Source of the DNA: UBA1926 sp002337215
GTDB taxonomy: Bacteria > Planctomycetota > Phycisphaerae > Phycisphaerales > UBA1924
NCBI GenBank assembly: GCA_963973795.1
Contig: CAXBAF010000031.1
Location: forward strand, 1 to 44,062
Direction: 5' to 3'
Length of the DNA stretch: 44,062 nt
Numbering within the stretch: the stretch's first letter is position 1; every line of letters begins with the position of its first letter. A model generated the notes under the pieces. The model was given only the letters and a program-made list of their open reading frames with translations, did no database searches and was not told the origin of the DNA. This document shows positions 7,492 to 14,884 of this stretch, one piece after another. The translations under genes and the position numbers were made by a program.

Positions 7492-8937
7492 TCACCCCTT
7501 CGCCGACGCCCCCACCGTCATCTTCACCGGCACGTGGCTCGGCTTGACCCGGCTCTCGAACTCGTCGCGGTACTTGTTCATGATCGTCCGCGTCGCCCAG
7601 TTGTTGCCGTCGGCGAGGCCGCAGATGGTCGTGCCGGGCATCGAGCCCATGCTGGTCGCGACTTCGAGCGCAAGGTCGAGGTCCTTGGTGCGACCGTCGC
7701 CCTCTTCGATCTTGCAGAGGAGCTGATAGAGCCAGCCCGAGCCCTCGCGGCAGGGGGTGCACTGGCCGCACGATTCGTGCTTGTAGAAGCGGGCGATGTT
7801 GCGGCAGACGGCGACCATGTCGGTGTCTTCGTCGAAGACCGTGGGGCACGCGGTGCCCAGGCCCAGCACGTTGTACTTGCGGCCGATATCGAAGTCCATC
7901 TCGGCCTCGTACTGATCGGGGCCCAGGATGCCCATGCTCACGCCGCCCGCGATGGCGCCCTTGAACTTCTTGCCGTGGCGCATGCCGCCGCAGAATTCCT
8001 CGACGAGGGTCTTGAGCGGGATGCCGAGTTCGACCTCGTAAACGCCTGGGCGTTCGACGTGGCCCGAGACGCCCATGAGCTTGGTGCCGAAGCTGGGCGG
8101 CCCGCCCACCGAGGACTCGACGCCCTGGTTGGTGAACCACTCCGCGCCGTTGTTGATGATGTCGGGGACGTGCGCGAGGGTCTCGACGTTGTTGATGATG
8201 GTGGGCTTCCCGAACAGGCCCTTGATGGCGGGGAAGGGGGGCTTGATGCGGGGCCAGCCGCGCTTGCCCTCGATCGCCTCGAGCAGGCCGGTCTCTTCGC
8301 CGCAGATGTAGGCCCCGGCGCCGCGGTGGACGTAGCAATCGACCTTGAAGCGTGGGCCCCCGGTGTTCTCAGAGCCCGCGATGAGGCCCTTGTCGCCGAA
8401 AATGCCGTGCTCGTACGCCTCGGCGATCGCCTTCTCGAGGACATGGGCCTGGTGGTGGTACTCGCCCCGGATGAAGATGTAGGCCTTGTTGAGCTTGCAG
8501 GCGTAGCAGGCGATGGCGATGCCCTCGAGCATGCCGTGGGGGTCGCACTCCATGAGGAGGCGGTCCTTGAAGGTGCCGGGCTCGGACTCGTCGGCGTTGA
8601 TCGCGAGGTAGCGGCCCTCGATGTCGATGAACTCGCCGACGGCGTCTTCCTTCAACTCGCTGCCGTCGGTGAGTTTGACGGGGGGGAGGAAGCCCCACTT
8701 GACGCCCGCGGGGAAGCCCGCGCCGCCTCGGCCTCGGAGGACGGAGTCCTTCACGGTGGTGATGACGTCCCCGGTGGACATGGTGATGGCCTTGCGGAGG
8801 GCCTTGTAGCCGCCGTTTTTGACGTATTCGTCGTACGAGACGACCTTGCGGTCCTTGGGATCGCCGAACGGGAAGGTCGGGATGTTCTTGAGCAGATAGT
8901 GCTTGTCGAGGCCGTTGGAGTAGGTCGCTTTGGGCAT
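7492..8937 (-). CDS. nuoF: NADH-quinone oxidoreductase subunit F (NADH/FMN-binding subunit of complex I)
   Basis: NuoF is the peripheral complex I subunit that oxidises NADH and passes electrons through FMN to an Fe-S cluster. The 481-aa protein has the FMN/NADH loop RGRGGAGFPAGVKWG (68-82), the second Gly-rich segment GAGAYICGEETGLLEAIEG, and the 4Fe-4S ligands C390, C393, C396 (ESCGQCTPC) and C439 (TICG). AGAGG lies about nine bases upstream of ATG 8937. It stands apart from other nuo genes in this window and is followed 38 bases later by lipid-synthesis genes. A soluble NAD-reducing hydrogenase or formate dehydrogenase subunit would share these motifs, but the length and lack of extra domains favour NuoF. 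Confidence 0.92.
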   Translation of the reverse strand: MPKATYSNGLDKHYLLKNIPTFPFGDPKDRKVVSYDEYVKNGGYKALRKAITMSTGDVITTVKDSVLRGRGGAGFPAGVKWGFLPPVKLTDGSELKEDAVGEFIDIEGRYLAINADESEPGTFKDRLLMECDPHGMLEGIAIACYACKLNKAYIFIRGEYHHQAHVLEKAIAEAYEHGIFGDKGLIAGSENTGGPRFKVDCYVHRGAGAYICGEETGLLEAIEGKRGWPRIKPPFPAIKGLFGKPTIINNVETLAHVPDIINNGAEWFTNQGVESSVGGPPSFGTKLMGVSGHVERPGVYEVELGIPLKTLVEEFCGGMRHGKKFKGAIAGGVSMGILGPDQYEAEMDFDIGRKYNVLGLGTACPTVFDEDTDMVAVCRNIARFYKHESCGQCTPCREGSGWLYQLLCKIEEGDGRTKDLDLALEVATSMGSMPGTTICGLADGNNWATRTIMNKYRDEFESRVKPSHVPVKMTVGASAKG

Positions 8938-9454
8938 GGGTGCGTGCCTCTGGGGTCGTGGCGGAGCCCACCTGAAGGGGCGGGATCGGCCTTTGTGGTC
9001 GGTTCCGGTGTGTTGTGCTGCCCGGCAAGCCGGGACCGCGTCATGGGATTCGATCCGATGGCTGACGTCGATTCTAGCGGCGAGGTTGGTCCGTGCCGGC
9101 TCCGCGGCCGGCGGAGTGCGATGCCGATCGATCCGCCTGATCGCCCCCCCTGTATGAGGACCCGCGTACGTCGTCGTTCGGGTGGTGATGGGTCAGTTCA
9201 GCCAGAACCGGCGGTCTGATAAGTCTTTATCCCAAAAAGCCTTGGCAATCGGGTGGCACGCTCATTTTCTCGTGGCATGTTTGCGGTGAATCAAGGTCCC
9301 GAACGCGCCGATGCGTGCGGGATCGCAATCTGTGTCCGATCTGCCCGGCGGCTGTTGCCGGTGCATCAATCGGAAAATTTGGATGAGAGACACTCCGTCG
9401 CGGGTCACGCACACCGGCGGGGATCAGAAAAGCAACCCAAAGAGGAGTACGAGA
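8938..9454. other. Divergent intergenic region between nuoF and the PEP-CTERM-like gene
   Basis: No coding sequence is seen in these 517 bases. Towards the plus-strand gene there are an inverted repeat GATAAGTCTTTATC (9218-9231), a sigma-54-like element just after it, a CCGGC/GCCGG hairpin near 9339-9355, and the strong ribosome binding site AGAGGAG at 9441-9447. The 5' leader of the plus-strand gene may be close to 190 bases. Confidence 0.5.
9242..9258 (+). promoter_or_regulatory. Candidate sigma-54 promoter (GG-N10-GC)
   Basis: TTGGCAATCGGGTGGCA has GG at 9244-9245 and GC at 9256-9257 with exactly ten bases between. The -24 element matches YTGGCA; the -12 element TGGCA differs from TTGCA at one base. 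An inverted repeat at 9218-9231 sits just upstream. PEP-CTERM protein genes in other bacteria are often sigma-54 dependent, which makes the site plausible but unproven. Confidence 0.35.
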
Positions 9455-10123
9455 ATGAATATGAAGATTTTTGCCGCCGCCGGGCTGGCCATGGCCGCGT
9501 CTATCGCGTCCGCGGATGTCGCGATCACCACCTTCGCCTACAGCGATCTGGACACCTCGTACTTCACGCAGGACGGTGAAACGGGCCTGTTCACGGCTCG
9601 CGCCGGCTCCGACTCGTCGGGCGACGTGACCTCGCTGGTCAACGGCGCTCAGACTGCCGAGTACGACAACGCGTTCGCCAACGATGACTCGAGCCTCGCC
9701 GACGTGGTCTTCGAGATGAACATCTCGAACATCACCTCGAACTCGGCCGATGCGGCCGGCTCGTTCGTCATCACCGACATGGACGGCGACACCATCTCGG
9801 GTACCCTCGCGGGTGCCTGGGCTCGTGCGTCGGCCGGCGCAACCGTCCTGTTCTTCAACGGCACGCTCACCGACGTGGTCTACACCGCGAGCGGCAACGG
9901 CACCTTCGAGGGCGTCGGCGGTTCGGGCTTCGGTCTGACCCCCTACCTCCTGAACAACTCGTTCTCCGGCGGCCTCGTCCAGGTCAGCTTCGGCGTCGAG
10001 AGCTTCTTCGACGAGAGCTTCGAACTCTCGGGCTCGCAGTTCAGCGGCACCATCGTCCCGACCCCGGGTGCGGCGGCCCTGCTGATCGGTGCGGGCGGCC
10101 TCGTGAGCCGTCGTCGCCGCTGA
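9455..10123 (+). CDS. Secreted PEP-CTERM-like sorting-signal protein
   Basis: The protein has 222 aa. It has a Sec signal peptide (MNMKIFAAAGLAMAASIASA, cleavage after A20) and an acidic, Ser/Thr/Gly/Asn-rich beta-type body. The C-terminus (201-222) is a PEP-CTERM-like tripartite tail: VPTPG, a hydrophobic AAALLIGAGGLV stretch and SRRRR. The PTP core replaces the usual PEP, a form I associate with Phycisphaerae. Such tails target proteins to exosortase, and these proteins are usually linked to extracellular polysaccharide. No exosortase gene is in this window. AGAGGAG seven bases upstream fixes ATG 9455 (second ATG at 9461). A strong terminator follows. The body has no recognised domain. Confidence 0.82.
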   Translation: MNMKIFAAAGLAMAASIASADVAITTFAYSDLDTSYFTQDGETGLFTARAGSDSSGDVTSLVNGAQTAEYDNAFANDDSSLADVVFEMNISNITSNSADAAGSFVITDMDGDTISGTLAGAWARASAGATVLFFNGTLTDVVYTASGNGTFEGVGGSGFGLTPYLLNNSFSGGLVQVSFGVESFFDESFELSGSQFSGTIVPTPGAAALLIGAGGLVSRRRR

Positions 10124-10150
10124 TCGACGATCGCAACGCGATACAAAGCC

Positions 10151-10186
10151 AGGGGCGTGGTCACTGACCACGCCCCTGTTCTTTTT
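10151..10186 (+). terminator. Intrinsic terminator after the PEP-CTERM-like gene
   Basis: A perfect ten-pair GC-rich stem (10151-10160 with 10168-10177) and a seven-base loop are followed by GTTCTTTTT (10178-10186). Confidence 0.93.
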
Positions 10187-10272
10187 GCTGATCTGTGTGC
10201 CGTGCTCTCGCCCGCCGCGGATGGCGTTTGGTGAGGCCGGTTCCGGCGCGCTTCACCGCTGCGGCCGAACCC

Positions 10273-10308
10273 TGATTCGGATCTTGATTCGGGTCTTGAT
10301 TCGGGCGG
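10273..10308. repeat. Three tandem 12-bp repeats
   Basis: TGATTCGGATCT, TGATTCGGGTCT and TGATTCGGGCGG follow each other directly in the non-coding stretch between the terminator at 10151-10186 and the lipoprotein gene. No function is evident. Confidence 0.7.
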
Positions 10309-10394
10309 CGACGGTTTCGGAGCAGCCTGCTTCACGGAAACCAGATTCGGGGAGGCCTCGCCGCACCTGCGGGTTCGCTGCTCCCGTGCTCGGC

Positions 10395-10850
10395 TCAGCG
10401 CGAGGGCAGGACGGGCGGCTCGTTGAACTTGCGGTTCGTGTAGATCGGCTTGATGTCGGAGGCCTCGAGTTCGCCGGCGCCGTCGATGCTTGGGACGAAC
10501 CGCAGATCGGTCGCGGACCCCTGCACTCGGAGCAAATAGGGCCCGCCTTGCGGGAATTCGATCCACTGACCCGGCGCGGCCTCGAACTCGATCGGGCGGA
10601 TCCCAATCTGGACGGGCGCACCGGCGTCGGGCGCAGAGAACTGCCGGACACCGGACGGGTCCAGCCGGGCGTCATCGACGATCATCGTCTCAGAGTTCTG
10701 GTGCATGACATCCACGAGCAGCGCGCCCGGTGTTTCGTTCATGACCGTCACCAGCGTGCCGGTTGTGGCGGTCTGGCACCCCACCATCGCGGAGCAGACG
10801 GCGGCACCAAGGGCCGAGAGCGTTGAGAGTCGGGCACATGTCGTCGTCAT
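10395..10850 (-). CDS. Small putative lipoprotein, unknown function
   Basis: The protein has 151 aa. The N-terminus is a lipoprotein signal: charged start, hydrophobic stretch LSALGAAVCSAMVGC with a lipobox-like MVGC whose Cys would be lipidated. The mature part is a short beta-rich domain (GTLVTVMNETPGALLVDVMH, IGIRPIEFEA, YLLRVQGSATDLRFVPS) with no family I recognise; ending NEPPVLPSR. It should be anchored in the envelope facing the periplasm. A small ORF lies 30 bases upstream on the same strand and may be co-transcribed. No clear terminator is seen downstream. Confidence 0.72.
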   Translation of the reverse strand: MTTTCARLSTLSALGAAVCSAMVGCQTATTGTLVTVMNETPGALLVDVMHQNSETMIVDDARLDPSGVRQFSAPDAGAPVQIGIRPIEFEAAPGQWIEFPQGGPYLLRVQGSATDLRFVPSIDGAGELEASDIKPIYTNRKFNEPPVLPSR

Positions 10851-10880
10851 CGCGGGGCCTCCGTGGGGTTCGTCAATGGG

Positions 10881-11123
10881 TTATCGGCGATCCTCTTGGA
10901 TGATATGAACTTCCTCGATGACCGTGGTTCGCCGCGCCACGATCGATCCGGTTCGTGGCGGCTCGCTGTCATCCGAAGCCGGAGCCGTCGAGACGCGATC
11001 TCCTGCGGTCGCTGGGCCGAATTCTCGATCCTCCCGGCCCTGGAACCCGGAAAGAAACTCGCCGCGAATCCTCCCAACAAGCCTCCCGAGGCGTCGCATC
11101 TTGCTTGGGTCGCCCGTTTCCAT
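10881..11123 (-). CDS. Small hypothetical protein (80 aa)
   Basis: An 80-aa ORF from ATG 11123 (METGDPSKMRRLGRLVG...) ending VIEEVHIIQEDRR. A second in-frame ATG is eight codons in. Third codon positions favour G/C, as in neighbouring genes, and the next gene begins only 30 bases later on the same strand, both of which support coding. No Shine-Dalgarno is obvious. Instead TACACT, a good -10 hexamer, sits six bases before ATG 11123, as expected for a leaderless mRNA. The sequence is basic at the N-terminus and acidic at the C-terminus; no domain is recognised. Confidence 0.45.
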   Translation of the reverse strand: METGDPSKMRRLGRLVGRIRGEFLSGFQGREDREFGPATAGDRVSTAPASDDSEPPRTGSIVARRTTVIEEVHIIQEDRR

Positions 11124-11215
11124 GTCTTCAGTGTAGAACAGTCTCTGTGAACGACACTCTGGGCGACGGCCGAGAGAGACTTGGCCTGTCTGGTCCATCG
11201 ACGAGGAGGCTTTGT

Positions 11216-11764
11216 ATGCAGGAGATCGTCGAACACCCGCACACGGAGGGGCACGCCGACATGGCGCATGAGCTGTTTCGCGAGGAGCAGCCTCTGCACC
11301 AGAATCTGATTGTGCGCGTTCTCGTCCCCCTCGAAACGGTGATCGTTCTCGCGGTCATGGTCCCGATGCTGTGGGCCGGGGCTGCGCTGCCGCCGCTGCC
11401 GGTGCTCGGGCTGATCGTGGCGGTCGTCCTTGGCGTGCCCTTGCTGCTGCTCACCGTCCGGCTCACAACGATCGTGATGGATCGAGAGTTGATCATCCGC
11501 TACAGGCCCTTCCCGGGTCGCCGGGTGCCGATCGACGAGATCCGGTCGGCCGAGGCGATTCGTTACAACCCGATCGCGTCGGGGGGGTGGGGCTGGCGGA
11601 TCAGCGGCGTGTATCACCGGGTCTTCAATGTCTCGGGCGATCGCGGAGTGCACGTCACGTTCGGTGACGGGAAGTCCGACCAGTTTCTGGTCGGCTCCCG
11701 GAAGGCGGAGGCGCTCGCCGAGGCGATCGAACTCGCACGGTTCGCCGCGTCGGACAACGCGTGA
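11216..11764 (+). CDS. Membrane protein with C-terminal PH-like domain
   Basis: The protein has 182 aa. After a short cytoplasmic N-terminus come two adjacent transmembrane segments (LIVRVLVPLETVIVLAVMVPMLW and VLGLIVAVVLGVPLLLLTVRL, about residues 30-80). The C-terminal ~100 residues have the pattern of a bacterial PH-like domain: VMDRELIIRYRPFPGRRVPIDEIRSAE, a WGWRISG segment, VHVTFGDGKSDQFLVGSRKAEALAEAI. This is similar to small YdbS/DUF-type membrane proteins of unknown role. AGGAGG (11204-11209) six bases upstream fixes ATG 11216. The frame is open upstream to 10955, but that part lacks support. Confidence 0.75.
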   Translation: MQEIVEHPHTEGHADMAHELFREEQPLHQNLIVRVLVPLETVIVLAVMVPMLWAGAALPPLPVLGLIVAVVLGVPLLLLTVRLTTIVMDRELIIRYRPFPGRRVPIDEIRSAEAIRYNPIASGGWGWRISGVYHRVFNVSGDRGVHVTFGDGKSDQFLVGSRKAEALAEAIELARFAASDNA

Positions 11765-11809
11765 CTTCCCGCCGGCTCCGGCGTGAGACACGCAGACGCT
11801 GCGCGCACG

Positions 11810-11836
11810 AAAAAGGGGGCGGTTTCCCGCCCCCTT
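11810..11836 (-). terminator. Intrinsic terminator of the metalloprotease gene
   Basis: A ten-pair stem AAGGGGGCGG/CCGCCCCCTT (11813-11822 with 11827-11836) and a four-base loop; on the minus strand it ends in TTTTT (11814-11810). It lies about 27 bases after the protease stop. On the plus strand it lacks a T-run. Confidence 0.9.
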
Positions 11837-11862
11837 GCAGAGTTCGTCGATGCCGGCTCCGG

Positions 11863-14367
11863 TTACGGGCAGCCAGCGCTGAACGCGGCGACGAACAGGC
11901 CGATGTCGGCGAGGTCGAAGATGCCGTCGTCGTTCAGGTCCGCGATGGAGTCCTGGCTGGTGAAACCACCGGTGAACGCGCCGATGTCGGCGAGATCAAG
12001 GATGCCCTCGGGGGCCGCGAGGTCGGCCGCGTTGCAGGGCCCGCCGGTCGGATCCTCGCACGTCAGGCCCTCGATGCGGACGGCGTCGACGCCGGCCTCG
12101 ACGACGGTGCCGATGTCATCGCTGGCGATGAAGCGGATGCGGACGTTGGCGGTCGGGGTGACGAAGTCCGCGACGCGGAAGGCCTTCTGGACCCAGCCGC
12201 CGCTGACTTCGGGACCGGTGGGGCCAACCGTCTCGAGGTTGGACCAGTTGCTGCCGCCGTTGTTGGAGATCTCGATGACGAAGGTCTCCTGGAATGCGTT
12301 GGCCGCGCTCCCGTCTTCGTTGTTGTCGAACCAACGGGCGTAGCTGAGGATGGCCTCGGGGCTGTCCGAGAGGTCGAAGTTGGGCGAGGTCAGCGTGGTC
12401 GAGCCGCCGTCGACGTCGGAGTTGTCCGCGCCGTTGTCGGTGATGTAGCAGAACGCCGAGCCGTCGAAGTCGGTGCCGGGGTCGGCGACGCGGTCGTCGC
12501 TGCCCTGCGAGGGCACCGTCCGCTGCCAGGCGCCGTCGGTCAGGCCTGCGGAGTTGGTGACCGACCAGCCCTGGTCGCTGTTGAAGTTGTCGTTGAACTC
12601 AACGGCGAGCTCGCCGACGATCGCCGAGAAGGGCTCCGCTGCGCCGCCCGAGGGAAGGCTGATGGTGCCCGACTGGTCGCCGGTGATCTGGAAGAAGTAC
12701 TCGGGGTTTTCGCCGCACGCCACCGCGGGGATGGACGCGGTGAAGTCCTGGCCACCCGCGGGCTGGAGCGTGATCGACTGGAACGAGCCGCCGTCGGCCC
12801 GGAAGCGGAGCACGCGGTTGCTGACAACCTCGTCGTTGGGGTCGATGCTGACCGTCACGACGGTGGGCACGCCCGGGTCGAGCTGGTCGGGTGCTTCGGA
12901 GATATCGATGCGTGCCGGGATGAAGGGAAGGTCTTCGATCGTCGCGAAGAAGTTGTACGCCTGGATGCTGTTGGTGTTGCCACCGCGGACCCGGGCGTAG
13001 TAGGTGCCCGCGTCCTCGACGACGTAGGTCAGGACCTCGGCCTCGCCGATGCCGGTGCTGTCCTCGCTGGCGAGCACGGTCGAGCCGTTGCCAGCGATCA
13101 GGTCGACCTTGAGGTCATGGATCCGCAGCGAGTCGTAGTTGGAGCCTGCCGAGCAGGAGCCGTTGTTGTTCTGCGGGCCGTCGAGATAGGTCTCGCCGGT
13201 GGCGGTAACCTGGATGGTCAGTTCGCCCGGCTCGGTGAACTCGATCTCGTACCAATCCACGTCGCTGTTGTCGTCGATGCTGACAGCGCTGAGCGAGAAG
13301 AAGAACGGCGTCCCGATGTCGGTCGCGGAGCCCGCGTTGTCGTTGGGCTCGTTGAAGTCGCCGTACTGACGCTGGGCGTGCAGGCGGTCGTCGAGCTGGG
13401 GCCCGTCGTAGGCGGTGGAGATGAAGGGCTCCATGAGCTTGGTCTGGTTGGCGGGGCAGACGTGGCTCATGCCTTTGCCGTGCCCGTGCTCGTGAGCGAC
13501 GATGTTGCGGAGGCGGAGCGAGTTGCCCCCGGTGTTGTTGTAGAAAGAGTCGAAGGCGTCGAGGACCATGTCGCCGTTGTCGGGGAAGAAGTTGTACGCG
13601 AGCACACCGCCGCCGCCGTCGAGCGAGATCGCGGCGATCCGGACGTCCGCGCGGACGCCGGCGACGCCCGAGTTGAAGCCCGAGCTGTGGTTCGCGCCGT
13701 CGTCGTTGGGCTCATAGACGTAGTCGTTGCCGCTGAGCTCTTCCCAGCGGTCGAAGACCTGCTGGAAGAGGGGCTGCCAGTTGCCGGGGTTCCCGTAGAT
13801 GCCGTTCATCCAGCTGAAGAGCTGGCTTCCGGCGCTGCCGAAGCCCGCGTCGTTGACGGTCGTCCCGTCGGCGACATAGCCCCAGGTGATGATCGTCGGA
13901 TCGCCCTGGCCGAGCCCGCCTCCCGAGAGCGCGGTGCTCGACCAGCGGTTGTTGAGCTGGAAGCGGTTCTCGGGGTTGAACATCAGGGCGTCGAACGCCA
14001 TGACGACATCCTCGGGGGTGTCGGGCGCGAAGCACGCGGCCATCCCGTTGGCCTCGCCCTTGGCGAGCATGTCCATCGCACGCTTCCACTCGGGGCGCAT
14101 CGCGTCGTACGACTCCTCGGTCAGCAGATTGGCGACGCGCGAATACGCACCGTCGGCGTCCCCGGCGCGGATCATCCCGCCCGCGATCGCGATCCGCTGC
14201 TCGGTCGGCAGCGCGTTGAACATCGCCAATTCCAGACGATCGACCATGCACGCCTCGGCGCACGCGTGGTCGGTGGTCGTGATCGGAAGCCACGGCTGCG
14301 CCGCGCCCGCGATGCCGGTGAGGCACCCCGCCGCGGTGAGAACGCTCAAGACCCTTGCACTGCTCAT
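11863..14367 (-). CDS. Secreted matrixin-like metalloprotease with C-terminal dockerin-like repeats
   Basis: The protein has 834 aa. A signal peptide (~1-23, SVLTAAGCLTGIAGAA) is followed by a catalytic region whose zinc motif H292-E293-HG-H296-GKG-MS-H302 fits the metzincin HExxHxxGxxH, with LMEP (311-314) in the expected Met-turn area. The order after this is: a pre-peptidase-like domain (~335-480; DVDWYEIEFTEPGELTIQVTATG), beta-sandwich domains (~480-770), and a C-terminal EF-hand/dockerin-like pair (~776-834; ILDLADIGAFTGGF and DLNDDGIFDLADIG) closing with AGCP. It is predicted to be exported, to bind calcium, and to cleave proteins outside the cell. AAGGAG about six bases upstream of ATG 14367 sets the start. 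A strong terminator follows. Confidence 0.87.
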   Translation of the reverse strand: MSSARVLSVLTAAGCLTGIAGAAQPWLPITTTDHACAEACMVDRLELAMFNALPTEQRIAIAGGMIRAGDADGAYSRVANLLTEESYDAMRPEWKRAMDMLAKGEANGMAACFAPDTPEDVVMAFDALMFNPENRFQLNNRWSSTALSGGGLGQGDPTIITWGYVADGTTVNDAGFGSAGSQLFSWMNGIYGNPGNWQPLFQQVFDRWEELSGNDYVYEPNDDGANHSSGFNSGVAGVRADVRIAAISLDGGGGVLAYNFFPDNGDMVLDAFDSFYNNTGGNSLRLRNIVAHEHGHGKGMSHVCPANQTKLMEPFISTAYDGPQLDDRLHAQRQYGDFNEPNDNAGSATDIGTPFFFSLSAVSIDDNSDVDWYEIEFTEPGELTIQVTATGETYLDGPQNNNGSCSAGSNYDSLRIHDLKVDLIAGNGSTVLASEDSTGIGEAEVLTYVVEDAGTYYARVRGGNTNSIQAYNFFATIEDLPFIPARIDISEAPDQLDPGVPTVVTVSIDPNDEVVSNRVLRFRADGGSFQSITLQPAGGQDFTASIPAVACGENPEYFFQITGDQSGTISLPSGGAAEPFSAIVGELAVEFNDNFNSDQGWSVTNSAGLTDGAWQRTVPSQGSDDRVADPGTDFDGSAFCYITDNGADNSDVDGGSTTLTSPNFDLSDSPEAILSYARWFDNNEDGSAANAFQETFVIEISNNGGSNWSNLETVGPTGPEVSGGWVQKAFRVADFVTPTANVRIRFIASDDIGTVVEAGVDAVRIEGLTCEDPTGGPCNAADLAAPEGILDLADIGAFTGGFTSQDSIADLNDDGIFDLADIGLFVAAFSAGCP

Positions 14368-14884
14368 CAAAGACTCCTTTATTCGCCACCCGGATCGGGT
14401 GGCACGAATCGATCCGATCTTTCTCCCGGCCTTCGCCGGCTCGGACCCCCATCGAGGTGATCCGGTCAGGCGACCCGGCGTGTCGATCGTGAATATCGGA
14501 CCCGATATCGGGCCCGCCCTCTGAACATCAACCGGGGGCGAGACCCTGCCCCCGTGAGACCGTGAACGCGGCCCCGAAGAACGGCGTCAATAGATCGGCG
14601 GGGGGATCCGGAGGATCCCGCCGATTCGTGACGCGCATGGACTGTCAGTTTTCGCCATGCAGTTCAAAACGTACCTGCACCTGTGATACTCCGATAACCC
14701 GGAGACGCCCTACGAACATCGGCAGAACAGCCAAGTCCGGCATGGGCGCACTCTCTCCGTACGCCCGTATATACGCCGCGGTACTGCTGTTGGATCCATT
14801 GTTCGTGTCAGATCGTCGATTCGCACGGCACATCTGCGTAGGTCTACCGAGGCATCACCAGTGTGGATGGCCTCCGGGGGATGG
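14368..14884. other. Intergenic region upstream of the metalloprotease
   Basis: These 517 bases separate two minus-strand genes. Besides the RBS-proximal hairpin, there is a CGGGGGC/GCCCCCG hairpin (14533-14539 with 14548-14554) without a T-run and the short repeat GGACCCGATATCGGGCCC near 14499-14516. No ORF with coding character or RNA gene was recognised. Confidence 0.45.
14385..14403 (-). promoter_or_regulatory. Hairpin next to the ribosome binding site of the metalloprotease gene
   Basis: An eight-pair inverted repeat GCCACCCG-(3 nt)-CGGGTGGC lies directly before the GAATAAAGGAG ribosome binding site on the minus strand. It could protect the 5' end, modulate translation, or be an operator. 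No T-run follows, so it is not a terminator. Confidence 0.4.

Noticed and set aside
7429..9219. Long plus-strand frame (596 codons) opposite nuoF
   Set aside because: It is antisense to nuoF, whose cofactor motifs are complete.
9403..9413. GGTCACGCACA, resembling the start of a c-di-GMP-I riboswitch
   Set aside because: The rest of the aptamer (second stem and receptor) does not fit in the ~40 bases before the start codon.
11761..14460. Very long plus-strand frame (899 codons) opposite the metalloprotease
   Set aside because: Low-complexity antisense translation of a GC-rich gene; the minus-strand frame has a signal peptide, zinc motif and terminator.
14533..14554. CGGGGGC/GCCCCCG hairpin as a terminator for the MscS-type gene
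   Set aside because: It has no T-run on either strand and is over 300 bases from the stop.
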